NCBI RefSeq assembly: GCF_014138045.1
Contig: NZ_JACGXA010000001.1
Span: 741,501-805,500, forward strand
Origin: Nocardioides ginsengisegetis
GTDB taxonomy: Bacteria; Actinomycetota; Actinomycetes; Propionibacteriales; Nocardioidaceae
Length of the DNA: 64,000 nt
Reading direction: 5' to 3'
Shown: in pieces, positions 52,712 to 60,575 of the stretch
How the letters are laid out: every line of letters begins with the position of its first letter
How positions within the stretch are numbered: the first letter of the stretch is position 1
Made by a program: the position numbers and the translations under genes
Notes under the pieces: generated by a model
The model's database searches: none
What the model was told of the DNA's origin: nothing
Seen by the model: only the letters and a program-made list of their open reading frames with translations

Positions 52712-52963
52712 TCAGCTGGCCAGCTCGGCCAGCTTCTCCTTGACCTGGATCAGCGAGGGGTTGGTGTGCGCGGACCCGTCGGAGTAGACCAGCGTCGGCA
52801 CCGTCTGGTTGCCGTTGTTGGCGGACTCGACGATCTGCGCAGCCTCGGGGTTCTGCTCGATGTCGACGACCTCGAACGCGATCCCCTCGCGGTCGAGCTG
52901 CCCCTTGAGGCGGTGGCAGTAGCCACACCACGGGGTGGAGTACATCGTGAAGGAACCACTCAT
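52712..52963 (-). CDS. Mycoredoxin (Mrx1-like glutaredoxin)
   Basis: The 83-residue protein is a glutaredoxin-fold oxidoreductase with active site CGYC (Cys13-Cys16) in MYSTPWCGYCHRLK. A cis-Pro follows in QTVPTLVYSDG. In actinobacteria such mycoredoxins reduce mycothiol mixed disulfides on proteins. It converges with nudC and is divergent from uvrD2, the same neighbourhood found for the mycobacterial counterpart next to uvrD2 and nudC. Confidence 0.92.
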   Translation of the reverse strand: MSGSFTMYSTPWCGYCHRLKGQLDREGIAFEVVDIEQNPEAAQIVESANNGNQTVPTLVYSDGSAHTNPSLIQVKEKLAELAS

Positions 52964-53041
52964 TCGAACTGTCGCCTCCGGCGTCTAGGGTCGTGCAAGT
53001 CAACGAAGTCCCAACCATCCTTCCCCAGGAGTTGTTCCTCC

Positions 53042-55081
53042 ATGCCCACCCCCGACGACCTTCTTGCGGCGCTCGACCCGGAGCAGCGCCGGGTCGCGGA
53101 GGCGCTGCGCGGTCCGGTGCGGGTGCTGGCGGGTGCCGGCACGGGCAAGACCCGCGCGATCACCCACCGGATCGCCCTCGGGGTGGCCACCGGCGTCTAC
53201 GCGCCGACCGAGGTGCTGGCCGTCACGTTCACCACCCGCGCCGCGGGTGAGATGCGGGGCCGGCTGCGGGCGTTGGGCGCCGGCGGGGTGCAGGCCCGGA
53301 CCTTCCACTCCGCGGCGCTGCGCCAGCTGCGCTACTTCTGGCCCACCGTCCACGGCACCGAGCTGCCCCAGCTGATCGAGTCCAAGATCGGCCTGCTCGC
53401 CACCGCCGCCCGCAAGCAGCGGTTGAGCGCCGACCAGGCGCTGCTGCGCGACCTCGCCTCCGAGGTGGAGTGGGCCAAGGTCAGCAACGTCCACCCCGAC
53501 GACTATGCCCGCGTCGCGCCCACCCGGGGACGCTCGGTGACCGGCCACGACGCCGACACGGTGGCGCGCGTCTTCGGCTCCTACGAGGACGTCAAGCGCA
53601 GCCAGGGCCGGATGGACATGGAGGACGTGCTGCTCTTCAACGCCGGCATGCTCGCCGACGACGAGCGGGTCGCCGCCCAGGTCCGCCGCCAGTACAAATG
53701 GTTCGTCGTCGACGAGTTCCAGGACGTCTCGCCGATCCAGTCCGCGCTGCTCGACCTGTGGCTCGGCGGCCGCGACGAGCTGTGCGTGGTCGGCGACCCG
53801 GCGCAGACCATCTACTCCTTCGCCGGCGCCAACGCCTCCTACCTGCGCGACTTCGCCCAGAAGCACCGCGGCACCACCTCGATCGAGCTGGTCCGCAACT
53901 ACCGCTCCAGCCCCGAGGTCGTGCAGGCCGCCAACACCCTGCTCGCCCGCTCCGCCAGCAAGGGCGTCGAGCTGCGCGCCCAGCGCCCCTCCGGCCCGGC
54001 GGTCACCTACACCGCCCTGCCCGACGAGGTCGCCGAGGCCCAGCACGTCGCCGCCCGGATCGCCAAGCTCCGCGAGCAGGACCGGCCGCTGGCCGAGGTG
54101 GCCGTCCTGTTCCGCATCAACGCCCAGTCCGAGGCGTTCGAGGACGCCCTCACCAGCCGCGGCATCCCCTACGTCATCCGCGGCGCCGCGCGGTTCTTCG
54201 ACCGTCCCGAGGTGCGGGAGGCCGTCACCCGGCTCCGGGGGGCCGCGCGCTCCGGCGAGGGCGGCGAGGGCCCCGAGGGCCTGCTCGAGACCGTCCACGG
54301 CACCCTGGCCGGCATGGGCTGGACCCAGCAGGCGCCCACGACCCGCGGCCAGACCCGCGACCGATGGGAGTCCTGGCACTCGCTGGTCAGCCAGGCCACC
54401 GAGTTCGCCAAGACCGACAGCGCCGACCTGGGCAGCTTCGTCGACGACCTCGACCGACGCGCCTCCGAGCAGCACGCGCCCGTCGCCGACGGCGTCACCC
54501 TGGCCACGTTCCACGCGGCCAAGGGCCTCGAGTGGGACTCGGTGTTCCTCTGCGGCCTCCAGGACGGCACCCTCCCGATCACCTACGCCGAGGGCCCGGC
54601 CGCCATCGAGGAGGAGCGCCGCCTGCTCTACGTCGGCATGACCCGCGCCCGGGTCGACCTCGCGCTGTCCTGGGCACTGGCCCGCAACCCCGGCGGTCGC
54701 GGCAGCCGCAAGCCGTCGCGCTTCCTCGACCCGCTGCTGCCCGAGGACCACAAGGTCGAGCAGGCCGCCGCCCGCAACCGCAAGGTGGCCAGCTGCCGCG
54801 AGTGCGGCAAGCCGCTGCACACCGGCCCGGAGAAGAAGCGCGGTCGCTGTGAGGACTGCCCGGCGTCCTACGACGAGGAGCTGTTCGAGCGGCTGCGGGA
54901 CTGGCGCAAGGAGCGGGCGGGGGAGGAGAGCGTGCCGGCCTTCGTGATCTTCACCGACGCGACCCTCCAGCTCATCGCCGAGCACCGGCCGACGACGCCC
55001 GAGGGGATGCTGAAGATCAGTGGTATAGGCCGGTCCAAGCTCGACAAGTACGGCGACGACGTGCTCGCCCTGCTCCGCTGA
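53042..55081 (+). CDS. uvrD2: UvrD2-type superfamily 1 helicase with HRDC domain
   Basis: The 679-residue helicase has Walker A AGAGTGKTRA, DEFQDVSP, GDPAQTIYSFAGA, FHAAKGLEWDSVF and GMTRARVDL. It then has a tetracysteine zinc module (CRECGKPLHTG and CEDC, about residues 582-605) and a C-terminal HRDC domain ending MLKISGIGRSKLDKYGDDVLALL. This combination is the actinobacterial UvrD2, a 3'-5' DNA helicase that is essential in mycobacteria. The ATG at 53042 is preceded by CCAGGAG. Confidence 0.94.
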   Translation: MPTPDDLLAALDPEQRRVAEALRGPVRVLAGAGTGKTRAITHRIALGVATGVYAPTEVLAVTFTTRAAGEMRGRLRALGAGGVQARTFHSAALRQLRYFWPTVHGTELPQLIESKIGLLATAARKQRLSADQALLRDLASEVEWAKVSNVHPDDYARVAPTRGRSVTGHDADTVARVFGSYEDVKRSQGRMDMEDVLLFNAGMLADDERVAAQVRRQYKWFVVDEFQDVSPIQSALLDLWLGGRDELCVVGDPAQTIYSFAGANASYLRDFAQKHRGTTSIELVRNYRSSPEVVQAANTLLARSASKGVELRAQRPSGPAVTYTALPDEVAEAQHVAARIAKLREQDRPLAEVAVLFRINAQSEAFEDALTSRGIPYVIRGAARFFDRPEVREAVTRLRGAARSGEGGEGPEGLLETVHGTLAGMGWTQQAPTTRGQTRDRWESWHSLVSQATEFAKTDSADLGSFVDDLDRRASEQHAPVADGVTLATFHAAKGLEWDSVFLCGLQDGTLPITYAEGPAAIEEERRLLYVGMTRARVDLALSWALARNPGGRGSRKPSRFLDPLLPEDHKVEQAAARNRKVASCRECGKPLHTGPEKKRGRCEDCPASYDEELFERLRDWRKERAGEESVPAFVIFTDATLQLIAEHRPTTPEGMLKISGIGRSKLDKYGDDVLALLR

Positions 55082-55093
55082 GGGCCGATTTCC

Positions 55094-55154
55094 AACTTTT
55101 TTCGAGAAATACCCAGTAAATCGTTTGCCCATTACACGGAACGCGCGATAGTTT
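55094..55154 (+). promoter_or_regulatory. Candidate whiB7 promoter with AT-rich upstream element
   Basis: A conspicuous AT-rich block (ACTTTTTTCGAGAAATAC and AGTAAA, 55094-55120) in very GC-rich DNA precedes a -35 like TTGCCC (55125-55130). An 18-base spacer leads to a -10 like TAGTTT (55149-55154). An AT-rich element just upstream of the -35 is the known feature of WhiB7-dependent promoters, including whiB7's own. Confidence 0.65.
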
Positions 55155-55224
55155 TCCAGCACAGCAACCCGCGCACACGGCCCTGACAACGCCGGCGCCC
55201 GACTCACCGAAGGAGGTGGCCCTG

Positions 55225-55446
55225 ATGATCAGCACCAAGACCCAGATGACGGTTCAGATCCCGTCGTCCTTCGGCATGCCCGCATCCGGCCACGCCTTCG
55301 CGACGACCCAGGGCATCTGCGGCACCCCGGTTGCGACCACGTCCGTGCTCCGCGACCGCAAGGCCGCCCTCGTCATCACGGGAGCCCCGGGCTACGCCCA
55401 GGGCACCTTCCCGGGGACCACTGCCTGGAGACCACCGACCTGTTGA
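55225..55446 (+). CDS. Small leader ORF upstream of whiB7
   Basis: A 73-residue frame (MISTKTQMTVQIPSSFGMPA to TAWRPPTC) begins at an ATG eight bases after a perfect AAGGAGG. It does not resemble a known protein to me. Its stop lies inside the first hairpin arm of 55440-55458 and it ends 27 bases before an intrinsic terminator. This arrangement fits a sensor ORF of a ribosome-mediated attenuator, in which stalled translation lets transcription reach whiB7. A GTG at 55216 is a less likely start. Confidence 0.6.
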   Translation: MISTKTQMTVQIPSSFGMPASGHAFATTQGICGTPVATTSVLRDRKAALVITGAPGYAQGTFPGTTAWRPPTC

Positions 55447-55458
55447 CACCGTCAACAG
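55440..55458. promoter_or_regulatory. Hairpin at the leader-ORF stop codon
   Basis: CTGTTGAC pairs with GTCAACAG around ACC. The leader ORF's TGA lies within the left arm, so a terminating or stalled ribosome would melt it. It could act as a pause or switch element of the attenuator. Confidence 0.5.
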
Positions 55459-55472
55459 CATCGGCAGCCTCC

Positions 55473-55515
55473 AGGCCGCGGAACCCTCACCGGGATCCGC
55501 GGCCTTTCTGTTTCC
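55473..55515 (+). terminator. Intrinsic terminator in the whiB7 leader
   Basis: AGGCCGCGGA pairs perfectly with TCCGCGGCCT over a 13-base loop and is followed by TTCTGTTT, one of the few T-rich tails in the window. It lies 74 bases before the whiB7 start and after the leader ORF, the expected place for a transcription attenuator. Confidence 0.75.
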
Positions 55516-55588
55516 CCGGACGAGTCGCACGAACCCCCAAGTTTCCTGCAACACCCGACGCGATCAGGTCAGACGAAGGAGGTGACAC

Positions 55589-55912
55589 ATGACCATCAGC
55601 GTTCTCGACCGCAACGATGGGGCTGCCGAGCCGACCCTGGGACATCTTCATGACCAGGCCGGCCAGGTGGACGTCGAGCTGCTGCCGTGCCGGGCCAACA
55701 ACCCGGAACTGTGGTTCGCCGAATCTCCCGCCGACGTGGAGTTCGCCAAGACGCTCTGCCAGGACTGCCCGGTCCAGGCACTGTGCCTCGACGGCGCTCT
55801 CGAACGACGTGAGCCCTGGGGCGTCTGGGGCGGTGAGCTCTTCCTCCAGGGAGTGGTGATCCCCCGCAAGCGGCCCCGCGGCCGCCCTCGCAAGAACGAG
55901 GTGGCCGCGTAA
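55589..55912 (+). CDS. whiB7: WhiB7 transcriptional regulator
   Basis: The 107-residue protein has the four iron-sulfur cysteines Cys34, Cys57, Cys60 and Cys66 (LPCRANN, TLCQDCPVQALC). The WhiB turn reads EPWGVWGGELF, and a C-terminal AT-hook KRPRGRPRKN is specific for WhiB7. WhiB7 binds the primary sigma factor and activates intrinsic antibiotic resistance genes when translation is inhibited. A near-perfect ribosome binding site (AAGGAGGTGACAC) precedes ATG. The AT-rich promoter, small ORF and terminator upstream match its known attenuation control. Confidence 0.95.
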   Translation: MTISVLDRNDGAAEPTLGHLHDQAGQVDVELLPCRANNPELWFAESPADVEFAKTLCQDCPVQALCLDGALERREPWGVWGGELFLQGVVIPRKRPRGRPRKNEVAA

Positions 55913-55985
55913 GCGTCCGCCGTCGCCCGACAACGAAAGACCTGGAACTCATCCCATGAACACTGCACAGAACCGGAGCACCACC

Positions 55986-56150
55986 ATGAGTCTCATGCAC
56001 GAAAACCTGGCCCGCGCGCAAATGTCCGCGCGCCTGGGAGAGGCGCAGCAGTTGCGACAGGGTCACCTTCTGGCCCGTTCCCGCCGACTCAGCCGCAAGG
56101 CCGAGCTGGCCGCGCAGCAGGCACGTCTCGCCCTCGCCCGCGCACTGTAG
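55986..56150 (+). CDS. Small basic helical protein downstream of whiB7
   Basis: The 54-residue product MSLMHENLARAQMSARLGEA... is rich in Arg, Ala, Leu and Gln and predicted to be one long amphipathic helix. No family is recognised. The ATG at 55986 follows CGGAGCACC; an in-frame ATG at 55956 gives 64 residues but lacks a ribosome binding site. It is 73 bases after the whiB7 stop and before a strong terminator, so it is probably co-transcribed with whiB7. Confidence 0.6.
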   Translation: MSLMHENLARAQMSARLGEAQQLRQGHLLARSRRLSRKAELAAQQARLALARAL

Positions 56151-56216
56151 GACCGGAGCACGGCGCCCGTCGGGCGCACCTCTCCGGGCAGGAACACCTG
56201 ATCGCGGGTGACACAG

Positions 56217-56252
56217 AGAGCCGGGCACGACGCCGTCGTCGTGCCCGGCTCT
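56217..56252. terminator. Perfect 16-bp hairpin ending the whiB7 transcript
   Basis: AGAGCCGGGCACGACG pairs with CGTCGTGCCCGGCTCT around CCGT, followed by TGTCATG. It lies 66 bases after the small helical ORF. Confidence 0.85.
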
Positions 56253-56293
56253 TGTCATGCCCCGTGGCAGGCGGTGGGGCGTAGGTTGGCGCC

Positions 56294-56467
56294 ATGACGC
56301 AGTCCGTGACCACCTGCGACTTCTGTGGACGCCAGGAGCAGGACGAGGCGAAGACCCTCACGTGGAGCATCTCGGTCGAGAACGGCCGGCGGCGCACCTA
56401 CTGCGACACCTGCTCGCGCGCGAACCTGCGCGCCATGGAGGGCAAGCTCGACAGCGAGTACTGGTAG
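56294..56467 (+). CDS. 57-residue zinc-ribbon protein
   Basis: The ATG at 56294 opens a 57-codon frame with two CXXC pairs, CDFCGR (about residue 8) and CDTCSR (about residue 37), enough for one zinc site. It ends in LDSEYW. The codon use matches that of the neighbours, with GC-rich third positions. Small proteins of this type are widespread but uncharacterised in actinobacteria. It converges with the orphan cyclodehydratase-like gene with only six bases between stops. Confidence 0.7.
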   Translation: MTQSVTTCDFCGRQEQDEAKTLTWSISVENGRRRTYCDTCSRANLRAMEGKLDSEYW

Positions 56468-56473
56468 TCCCGG

Positions 56474-57349
56474 CTACCCGGCCAAGGCGTCGCCCCACGC
56501 GCAGCCGCAGTGCGGATGCCGGGCGTACGTCGATCGCCGCGGCAGCGACGTACCGCCCGTCGCACCGACCTCGAGGGTGGCCGACCACGTGGCTGGCTCG
56601 TCACCGTCGAGCACCCCGACCACCTCGCGGACGGCCCACGCCAGCGTGAGCGCCGTCCGGACCGGGTCTCGCGGCTCCGGCCCGGGCGCGGGACGGTCCG
56701 GCCACTGCTCGAGCAGCAGCGAGCGCCGCGGATCGGCGTCGGCGTGGTGGGCGTCGACGCAACGGGTGCAGGCGGTGGTGCCCGGCACCACGAACGGGCC
56801 GACGACGCCGCCGGACACGACCAGGTGGGGGAGTCCCTCGCGGACCAGGTCGTCGAGGTCGGCGCGCGGCACCACCGTGTCGGCCGCGACCACGACGAGG
56901 TCGGCGTCCTCCTCGATGGGCTCGACCCCGGACCGCAGCAGCAGGTCGGTGAGCGGTGTCGCCAGGTCGGGCGCCGCGTGCACGGCCACCCGCGCGCCGC
57001 GACGGGCCGCGAGCCGGCGCAGCGCGTCGGTGCCGTGCTCGGCGAAGACCGACGCCGTCGCCGCCCGGTCCGCCGCCGCGGCGAGCGCGGCGTCGAGCGC
57101 GGCGGCGTCGACCAGCAGTCCGGCCTCGTGCAGGGCGGCCAGGGTGCGGTGACCGATCGGGGAGGACGGACGCACGGGCGTGCCTCGGCGCAGCCCCTCC
57201 AGCAGGGCCCGGACCTCGGACAGGTCGGGGACCACGAGGCGGCGGGGCGGGTCGATGCCGACCTGGAGGTGGTCCTCGTCGCGGCGCAGGACGCGCAGCC
57301 CGGGCAGCAGGACCGGCCGCGCTGGCAGGCCTTCGGGGAGCAGGGTCAT
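56474..57349 (-). CDS. Orphan ThiF/cyclodehydratase-like (TOMM-related) protein
   Basis: The 291-residue protein has an N-terminal part with LLPGLRVLRRDEDHLQVGIDPPRR, a central E1-like region with a degenerate glycine motif, and PGTTACTRCVDAHHADADP. The C-terminal HPHCGCAW completes a CxxC plus CxC zinc site. It resembles the ocin-ThiF-like proteins that bind TOMM precursor leaders. No YcaO gene, precursor peptide or dehydrogenase is nearby, so it is not part of a visible biosynthetic cluster. Its role is unknown; a sulfur-carrier-like activation is possible. Confidence 0.65.
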   Translation of the reverse strand: MTLLPEGLPARPVLLPGLRVLRRDEDHLQVGIDPPRRLVVPDLSEVRALLEGLRRGTPVRPSSPIGHRTLAALHEAGLLVDAAALDAALAAAADRAATASVFAEHGTDALRRLAARRGARVAVHAAPDLATPLTDLLLRSGVEPIEEDADLVVVAADTVVPRADLDDLVREGLPHLVVSGGVVGPFVVPGTTACTRCVDAHHADADPRRSLLLEQWPDRPAPGPEPRDPVRTALTLAWAVREVVGVLDGDEPATWSATLEVGATGGTSLPRRSTYARHPHCGCAWGDALAG

Positions 57350-57431
57350 CCCGGCACGATGGCACGGGAGCCCGATGGCCCGCCGACGCTCTCCACAGGC
57401 GCTCGGCTCACCAACCCCCGAAATGGCCGAC

Positions 57432-57463
57432 GGCGCCGCCGGTCACGTGGACCGGGCGGCGCC
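57432..57463. terminator. 13-bp hairpin after the DUF5679 gene
   Basis: GGCGCCGCCGGTC pairs with GACCGGGCGGCGCC with one bulged G. On the minus strand it lies 33 bases after the DUF5679 stop. Confidence 0.55.
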
Positions 57464-57495
57464 GCCGTCTCAACTCGTGGGGCGATCTCTCGCGA

Positions 57496-57654
57496 TCAGG
57501 CCTTGCCGAGGATGCGGTTGAGGTTGGTGCTGCAGACGGGGCACACGGCCTTGGCCATGCGGGTGCCCTTGTCGTTGACCTTGACCTCGCCCTCCGCCTC
57601 GCGCTTCTCCTTGCACTTCACGCAGTAGAACTCGCCGCTCCAGGTCTCCGCCAT
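57496..57654 (-). CDS. DUF5679-type zinc-ribbon protein
   Basis: The 52-residue product MAETWSGEFYCVKCKEKREA... has CVKC and CPVC pairs flanking a basic region and ends NRILGKA. It matches the small DUF5679 family, which is conserved in actinobacteria with unknown function. The ATG is preceded on the minus strand by a purine-rich AAGGAGG, a strong start signal. Confidence 0.85.
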   Translation of the reverse strand: MAETWSGEFYCVKCKEKREAEGEVKVNDKGTRMAKAVCPVCSTNLNRILGKA

Positions 57655-57846
57655 GACGGCCTCCTTGCCTATGTATTTCTTTCGGTCGTCGCGACGGGGA
57701 TAAAGGGAAGCCCGCCGGAAGCCCAACAGCGGATGCCGTCGAGCCGCCTCGACCCTACGGCACACGCCCGCCCAGCGTGCGCAGGCGCACCGTTTTGCGT
57801 GAAGCGGGTCACGGCGTGTCGCGAGCGCGCTCAGTACGTTGTGCGC

Positions 57847-58656
57847 ATGTCGACCACCCCTGAGAAGACCCTGCCGCACCTGCGCGTCGAGCGCCCGCGT
57901 GACGGCGTGGTCCTGCTGACCCTGGACAACACCGAGATGCGCAACGCGATGTCGGACGAGATGACCTCCTCCTGGGTCACCGCGATCGACGGGATCGCCG
58001 CCGACCCCAGCGTGCGTGCGGTCGTGGTGACCGGGGCCGGATCGGCGTTCTGCTCGGGCGGCAACACCAGCTGGATCGCCAGCGAGCCGGACGCCTCCGT
58101 CGACCGCCTGCGCACCCGGATGCTGGCGTTCTACCGGTCCTGGCTGTCGATCCGGAAGCTCGAGGTGCCGACCATCGCCGCCATCAACGGGCCCGCGATC
58201 GGCGCCGGGCTGTGCATGGCGCTCGCCTGCGACATCCGGTACGCCGCCTCCGGCGCCCGCATGGGCGTGCCGTTCGTGAAGCTCGGGATGCACGCCGGCA
58301 TGGCCGGCACCTACCTGCTGCCCAACGTCGTGGGGGAGGCCCACGCCCGCGACCTGCTGCTCACCGGGCGCGTCGTCGACGCCGACGAGGCGCTCCGCCT
58401 CGGCCTCGTCTCGCGGGTCGTCGAGCCGACGAGCTTCCTGGACGAGGTGGTCGAGACCGCTGCCGGGATCGCCGCGACCGCGCCGATCGCCAGCAAGCTG
58501 ACCAAGCTCGCGCTCCAGGGCGGCGGCCACGCCGACGTCGAGAGCTGCCTGCAGTGGGAGGCGATGGCGCAGCCGATCACGCTGGCAACCGAGGACCTCC
58601 AGGAGGGCATCCGGGCCGCGCAGGAGAAGCGGGCGCCGGAGTTTCGGGGCCGCTGA
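57847..58656 (+). CDS. Enoyl-CoA hydratase/isomerase family protein
   Basis: The 269-residue crotonase-fold protein has the oxyanion-hole motifs GAGSAFCSGGN and INGPAIGAGLCMALACDIRYA. A conserved GMHAGMAGTYLLPNVVGEA follows. Members hydrate or isomerise acyl-CoA thioesters. The classical second catalytic Glu pair is not both present in the expected spots (GMHAGM in place of the usual Glu-containing loop), so it may be an isomerase or other crotonase activity. ATG at 57847 follows a weak ribosome binding site. Confidence 0.85.
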   Translation: MSTTPEKTLPHLRVERPRDGVVLLTLDNTEMRNAMSDEMTSSWVTAIDGIAADPSVRAVVVTGAGSAFCSGGNTSWIASEPDASVDRLRTRMLAFYRSWLSIRKLEVPTIAAINGPAIGAGLCMALACDIRYAASGARMGVPFVKLGMHAGMAGTYLLPNVVGEAHARDLLLTGRVVDADEALRLGLVSRVVEPTSFLDEVVETAAGIAATAPIASKLTKLALQGGGHADVESCLQWEAMAQPITLATEDLQEGIRAAQEKRAPEFRGR

Positions 58657-58666
58657 CATGAAGAGA

Positions 58667-58728
58667 CCCCCGAGCCCGTCTCGCGACACGTGCCTTCCCC
58701 TTGCTCGTGTCGGTCGACGGGTCGGGGG
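58667..58728 (+). terminator. Extended stem after the enoyl-CoA hydratase gene
   Basis: CCCCCGAGCCCGTC pairs with GACGGGTCGGGGG with one bulged G. Inside it CGACACG pairs perfectly with CGTGTCG. It starts 11 bases after the stop codon. Confidence 0.65.
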
Positions 58729-58800
58729 CCTCGTCTGCCGCAGACGCTACGAGCGCGTGAGGGCGCGGTCAACGAAGTCCACCGGATCCGACTCCCAGCC

Positions 58801-58833
58801 TGTGGACAACGTTGTGGACAACCCTGTGGACGA
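58801..58833 (+). promoter_or_regulatory. Array of three DnaA-box-like 9-mers
   Basis: TGTGGACAA (58801), TGTGGACAA (58813) and TGTGGACGA (58825) are spaced exactly 12 bases apart. The first two are perfect reverse complements of TTGTCCACA, the actinobacterial DnaA box. Weaker copies follow (TGTGGACTC at 58878, TGTCCACGG near 58933). They lie in the 317-base gap before the PHP/HhH gene. Confidence 0.5.
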
Positions 58834-58973
58834 GGCGGCCGGACCGGTGGAGAACCGGCGTCCGGCCGGGAGAACGCTGTGGACTCGTGCGGCGCCGGGG
58901 CGACGTACGGCGCGCTGACCAGCAAGAATGTCTGTCCACGGGCTGTGGAGAAAAGAAATCGGGAGGTCCAGGC

Positions 58974-60011
58974 GTGTCGGAGGCGTACGACGGGGGCGCG
59001 GTCGCGGCCCTGCGGAGGATCGCCTTCCTGCTGGAGCGGGCGCGCGAGGACACCTACAAGGTCAAGGCGTTCCGCGGCGCGGCCGCGGCGATCCTGCCGA
59101 TGTCCGACGACGAGGTGGCGGCGGCGGTCGCCGACGGGACGATCACGAAGCTGCCGGGCGTCGGCGCGAGCTCGGCGAAGGTGATCGCCGACGCGGTGGC
59201 CGGCGTCGTGCCCGAGCGGCTGGCGAAGCTCGAGGCCGAGCACGGCGGACCGCTGACCACCGGGGGTGCCGACCTGCGGGCCCGGCTCCGCGGCGACCTG
59301 CACTCCCACTCCGACTGGTCCGACGGCGGCTCGCCGATCGAGGAGATGGCCTTCACCGCGATCGAGCTCGGCCACGACTACCAGGTGCTGACCGACCACT
59401 CGCCGCGCCTGAAGGTCGCCCGCGGGCTGAGCGCCGAGCGGCTGGCCCGCCAGCTCGACGTCGTCGACGCCGTCAACGACCACCTCTCCGGCACCGGCTT
59501 CACGCTCCTGAAGGGCATCGAGGTCGACATCCTCGACGACGGCGGGCTCGACCAGACCGACGAGCTGCTGGCCCGCCTCGACGTCCGCGTCGCCAGCGTC
59601 CACTCCAAGCTGGCCATGGACGCACCGGCGATGACGAAGCGGATGATCGGCGCGATCCGCAACCCGCGGACGAACGTCCTGGGCCACTGCACCGGCCGGC
59701 TCGTGACCGGCAACCGCGGCACGCGCCCGGGCTCCCAGTTCGACGCGGAGGCGGTCTTCGCGGCGTGCGTCGAGCACGATGTCGCGGTCGAGATCAACGC
59801 CCGCCCGGAGCGCCGCGACCCGCCCACACGGCTGCTGGAGCTGGCCCGCGACGTGGGCTGCCTGTTCTCCATCGACAGCGACGCGCACGCCCCCGGACAG
59901 CTCGACTTCCTCGTCTACGGCTGCGAGCGGGCCGAGGCGGCCGGCATCGACCCGGACCGCATCGTCAACACCTGGCCGCAGGAGCGCCTGCTGAGCTGGG
60001 CGAACGGTTAG
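58974..60011 (+). CDS. PHP domain protein with N-terminal helix-hairpin-helix
   Basis: The 345-residue protein has an N-terminal PolX-like helical part (residues 1-75: AFLLERAREDTYKVKAFRGAAAAI) with a helix-hairpin-helix KLPGVGASSAKVIADAV. A PHP phosphoesterase domain follows (about 100-345: GDLHSHSDWSDGG, LTDHSPR, GIEVDIL, VHSKL, GHCTGRLV, EINARPER and SIDSDAHAP). The polymerase core of family X is absent, so it is a stand-alone nuclease or phosphatase of PolX ancestry. GTG at 58974 follows GGGAGG. Confidence 0.9.
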   Translation: MSEAYDGGAVAALRRIAFLLERAREDTYKVKAFRGAAAAILPMSDDEVAAAVADGTITKLPGVGASSAKVIADAVAGVVPERLAKLEAEHGGPLTTGGADLRARLRGDLHSHSDWSDGGSPIEEMAFTAIELGHDYQVLTDHSPRLKVARGLSAERLARQLDVVDAVNDHLSGTGFTLLKGIEVDILDDGGLDQTDELLARLDVRVASVHSKLAMDAPAMTKRMIGAIRNPRTNVLGHCTGRLVTGNRGTRPGSQFDAEAVFAACVEHDVAVEINARPERRDPPTRLLELARDVGCLFSIDSDAHAPGQLDFLVYGCERAEAAGIDPDRIVNTWPQERLLSWANG

Positions 60012-60019
60012 TTTGAGCC

Positions 60020-60559
60020 ATGACCACCGAGCCGCCGCGACCCGAGGTGGAGGTACGTCGCTCCAAGCGTCGCCGGCGTACCGTCTCGGCCTACCGCGAC
60101 GGCGACCGGATCGTGGTGATGATCCCCGCCTCGCTCTCCCGCAAGGAGGAGGCCGAGTGGGTCGAGACGATGCTGGCGCGGCTCGAGCGGTCCGAGAAGC
60201 GCCGGCGTCCCTCCGACGACGTGCTGCTGCAGCGCGCCCTCGGGCTCAGTGACAAGTACCTCGGCGGGCTGCCCCGGCCCGAGTCGGTGCGCTGGGTGGA
60301 GAACCAGAGGTCGCGGTGGGGCTCCTGCACGCCCGGTGACCGCACGATCCGGCTCTCGGCGCGGCTGCAGGGGATGCCGGCCTGGGTCATCGACTACGTG
60401 CTGGTCCACGAGCTCGCGCACCTGCTGGAGACCGGCCACGACGCGAAGTTCTGGGCGTGGGTCGACCGCTATCCCCACGCCGAGCGGGCGAAGGGCTACC
60501 TGCTCGGCTGGTCCGCCGCGGCGAAGCTGACGCTGCCGCCGGGCTACGAGGCCGACTGA
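60020..60559 (+). CDS. YgjP-like metallopeptidase (M48 type)
   Basis: The 179-residue protein has VRWVENQRSRWGSCTPGDRTI and the zinc-binding VLVHELAHLLETGHDAKFW, the typical marks of the YgjP/SprT-like DUF45 group. The HELAH motif provides the two His ligands and catalytic Glu. The N-terminus is basic (RRSKRRRRTVS). The gene starts 8 bases after the PHP gene stop, so the two are probably co-transcribed. The substrate is unknown. Confidence 0.88.
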   Translation: MTTEPPRPEVEVRRSKRRRRTVSAYRDGDRIVVMIPASLSRKEEAEWVETMLARLERSEKRRRPSDDVLLQRALGLSDKYLGGLPRPESVRWVENQRSRWGSCTPGDRTIRLSARLQGMPAWVIDYVLVHELAHLLETGHDAKFWAWVDRYPHAERAKGYLLGWSAAAKLTLPPGYEAD

Positions 60560-60575
60560 GCCCGGCGGAGGGCGC

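Noticed and set aside
58801..58960. Chromosomal replication origin
   Set aside because: There are only three good DnaA boxes, no AT-rich unwinding region and no dnaA, dnaN or recF genes, so an oriC is not supported.
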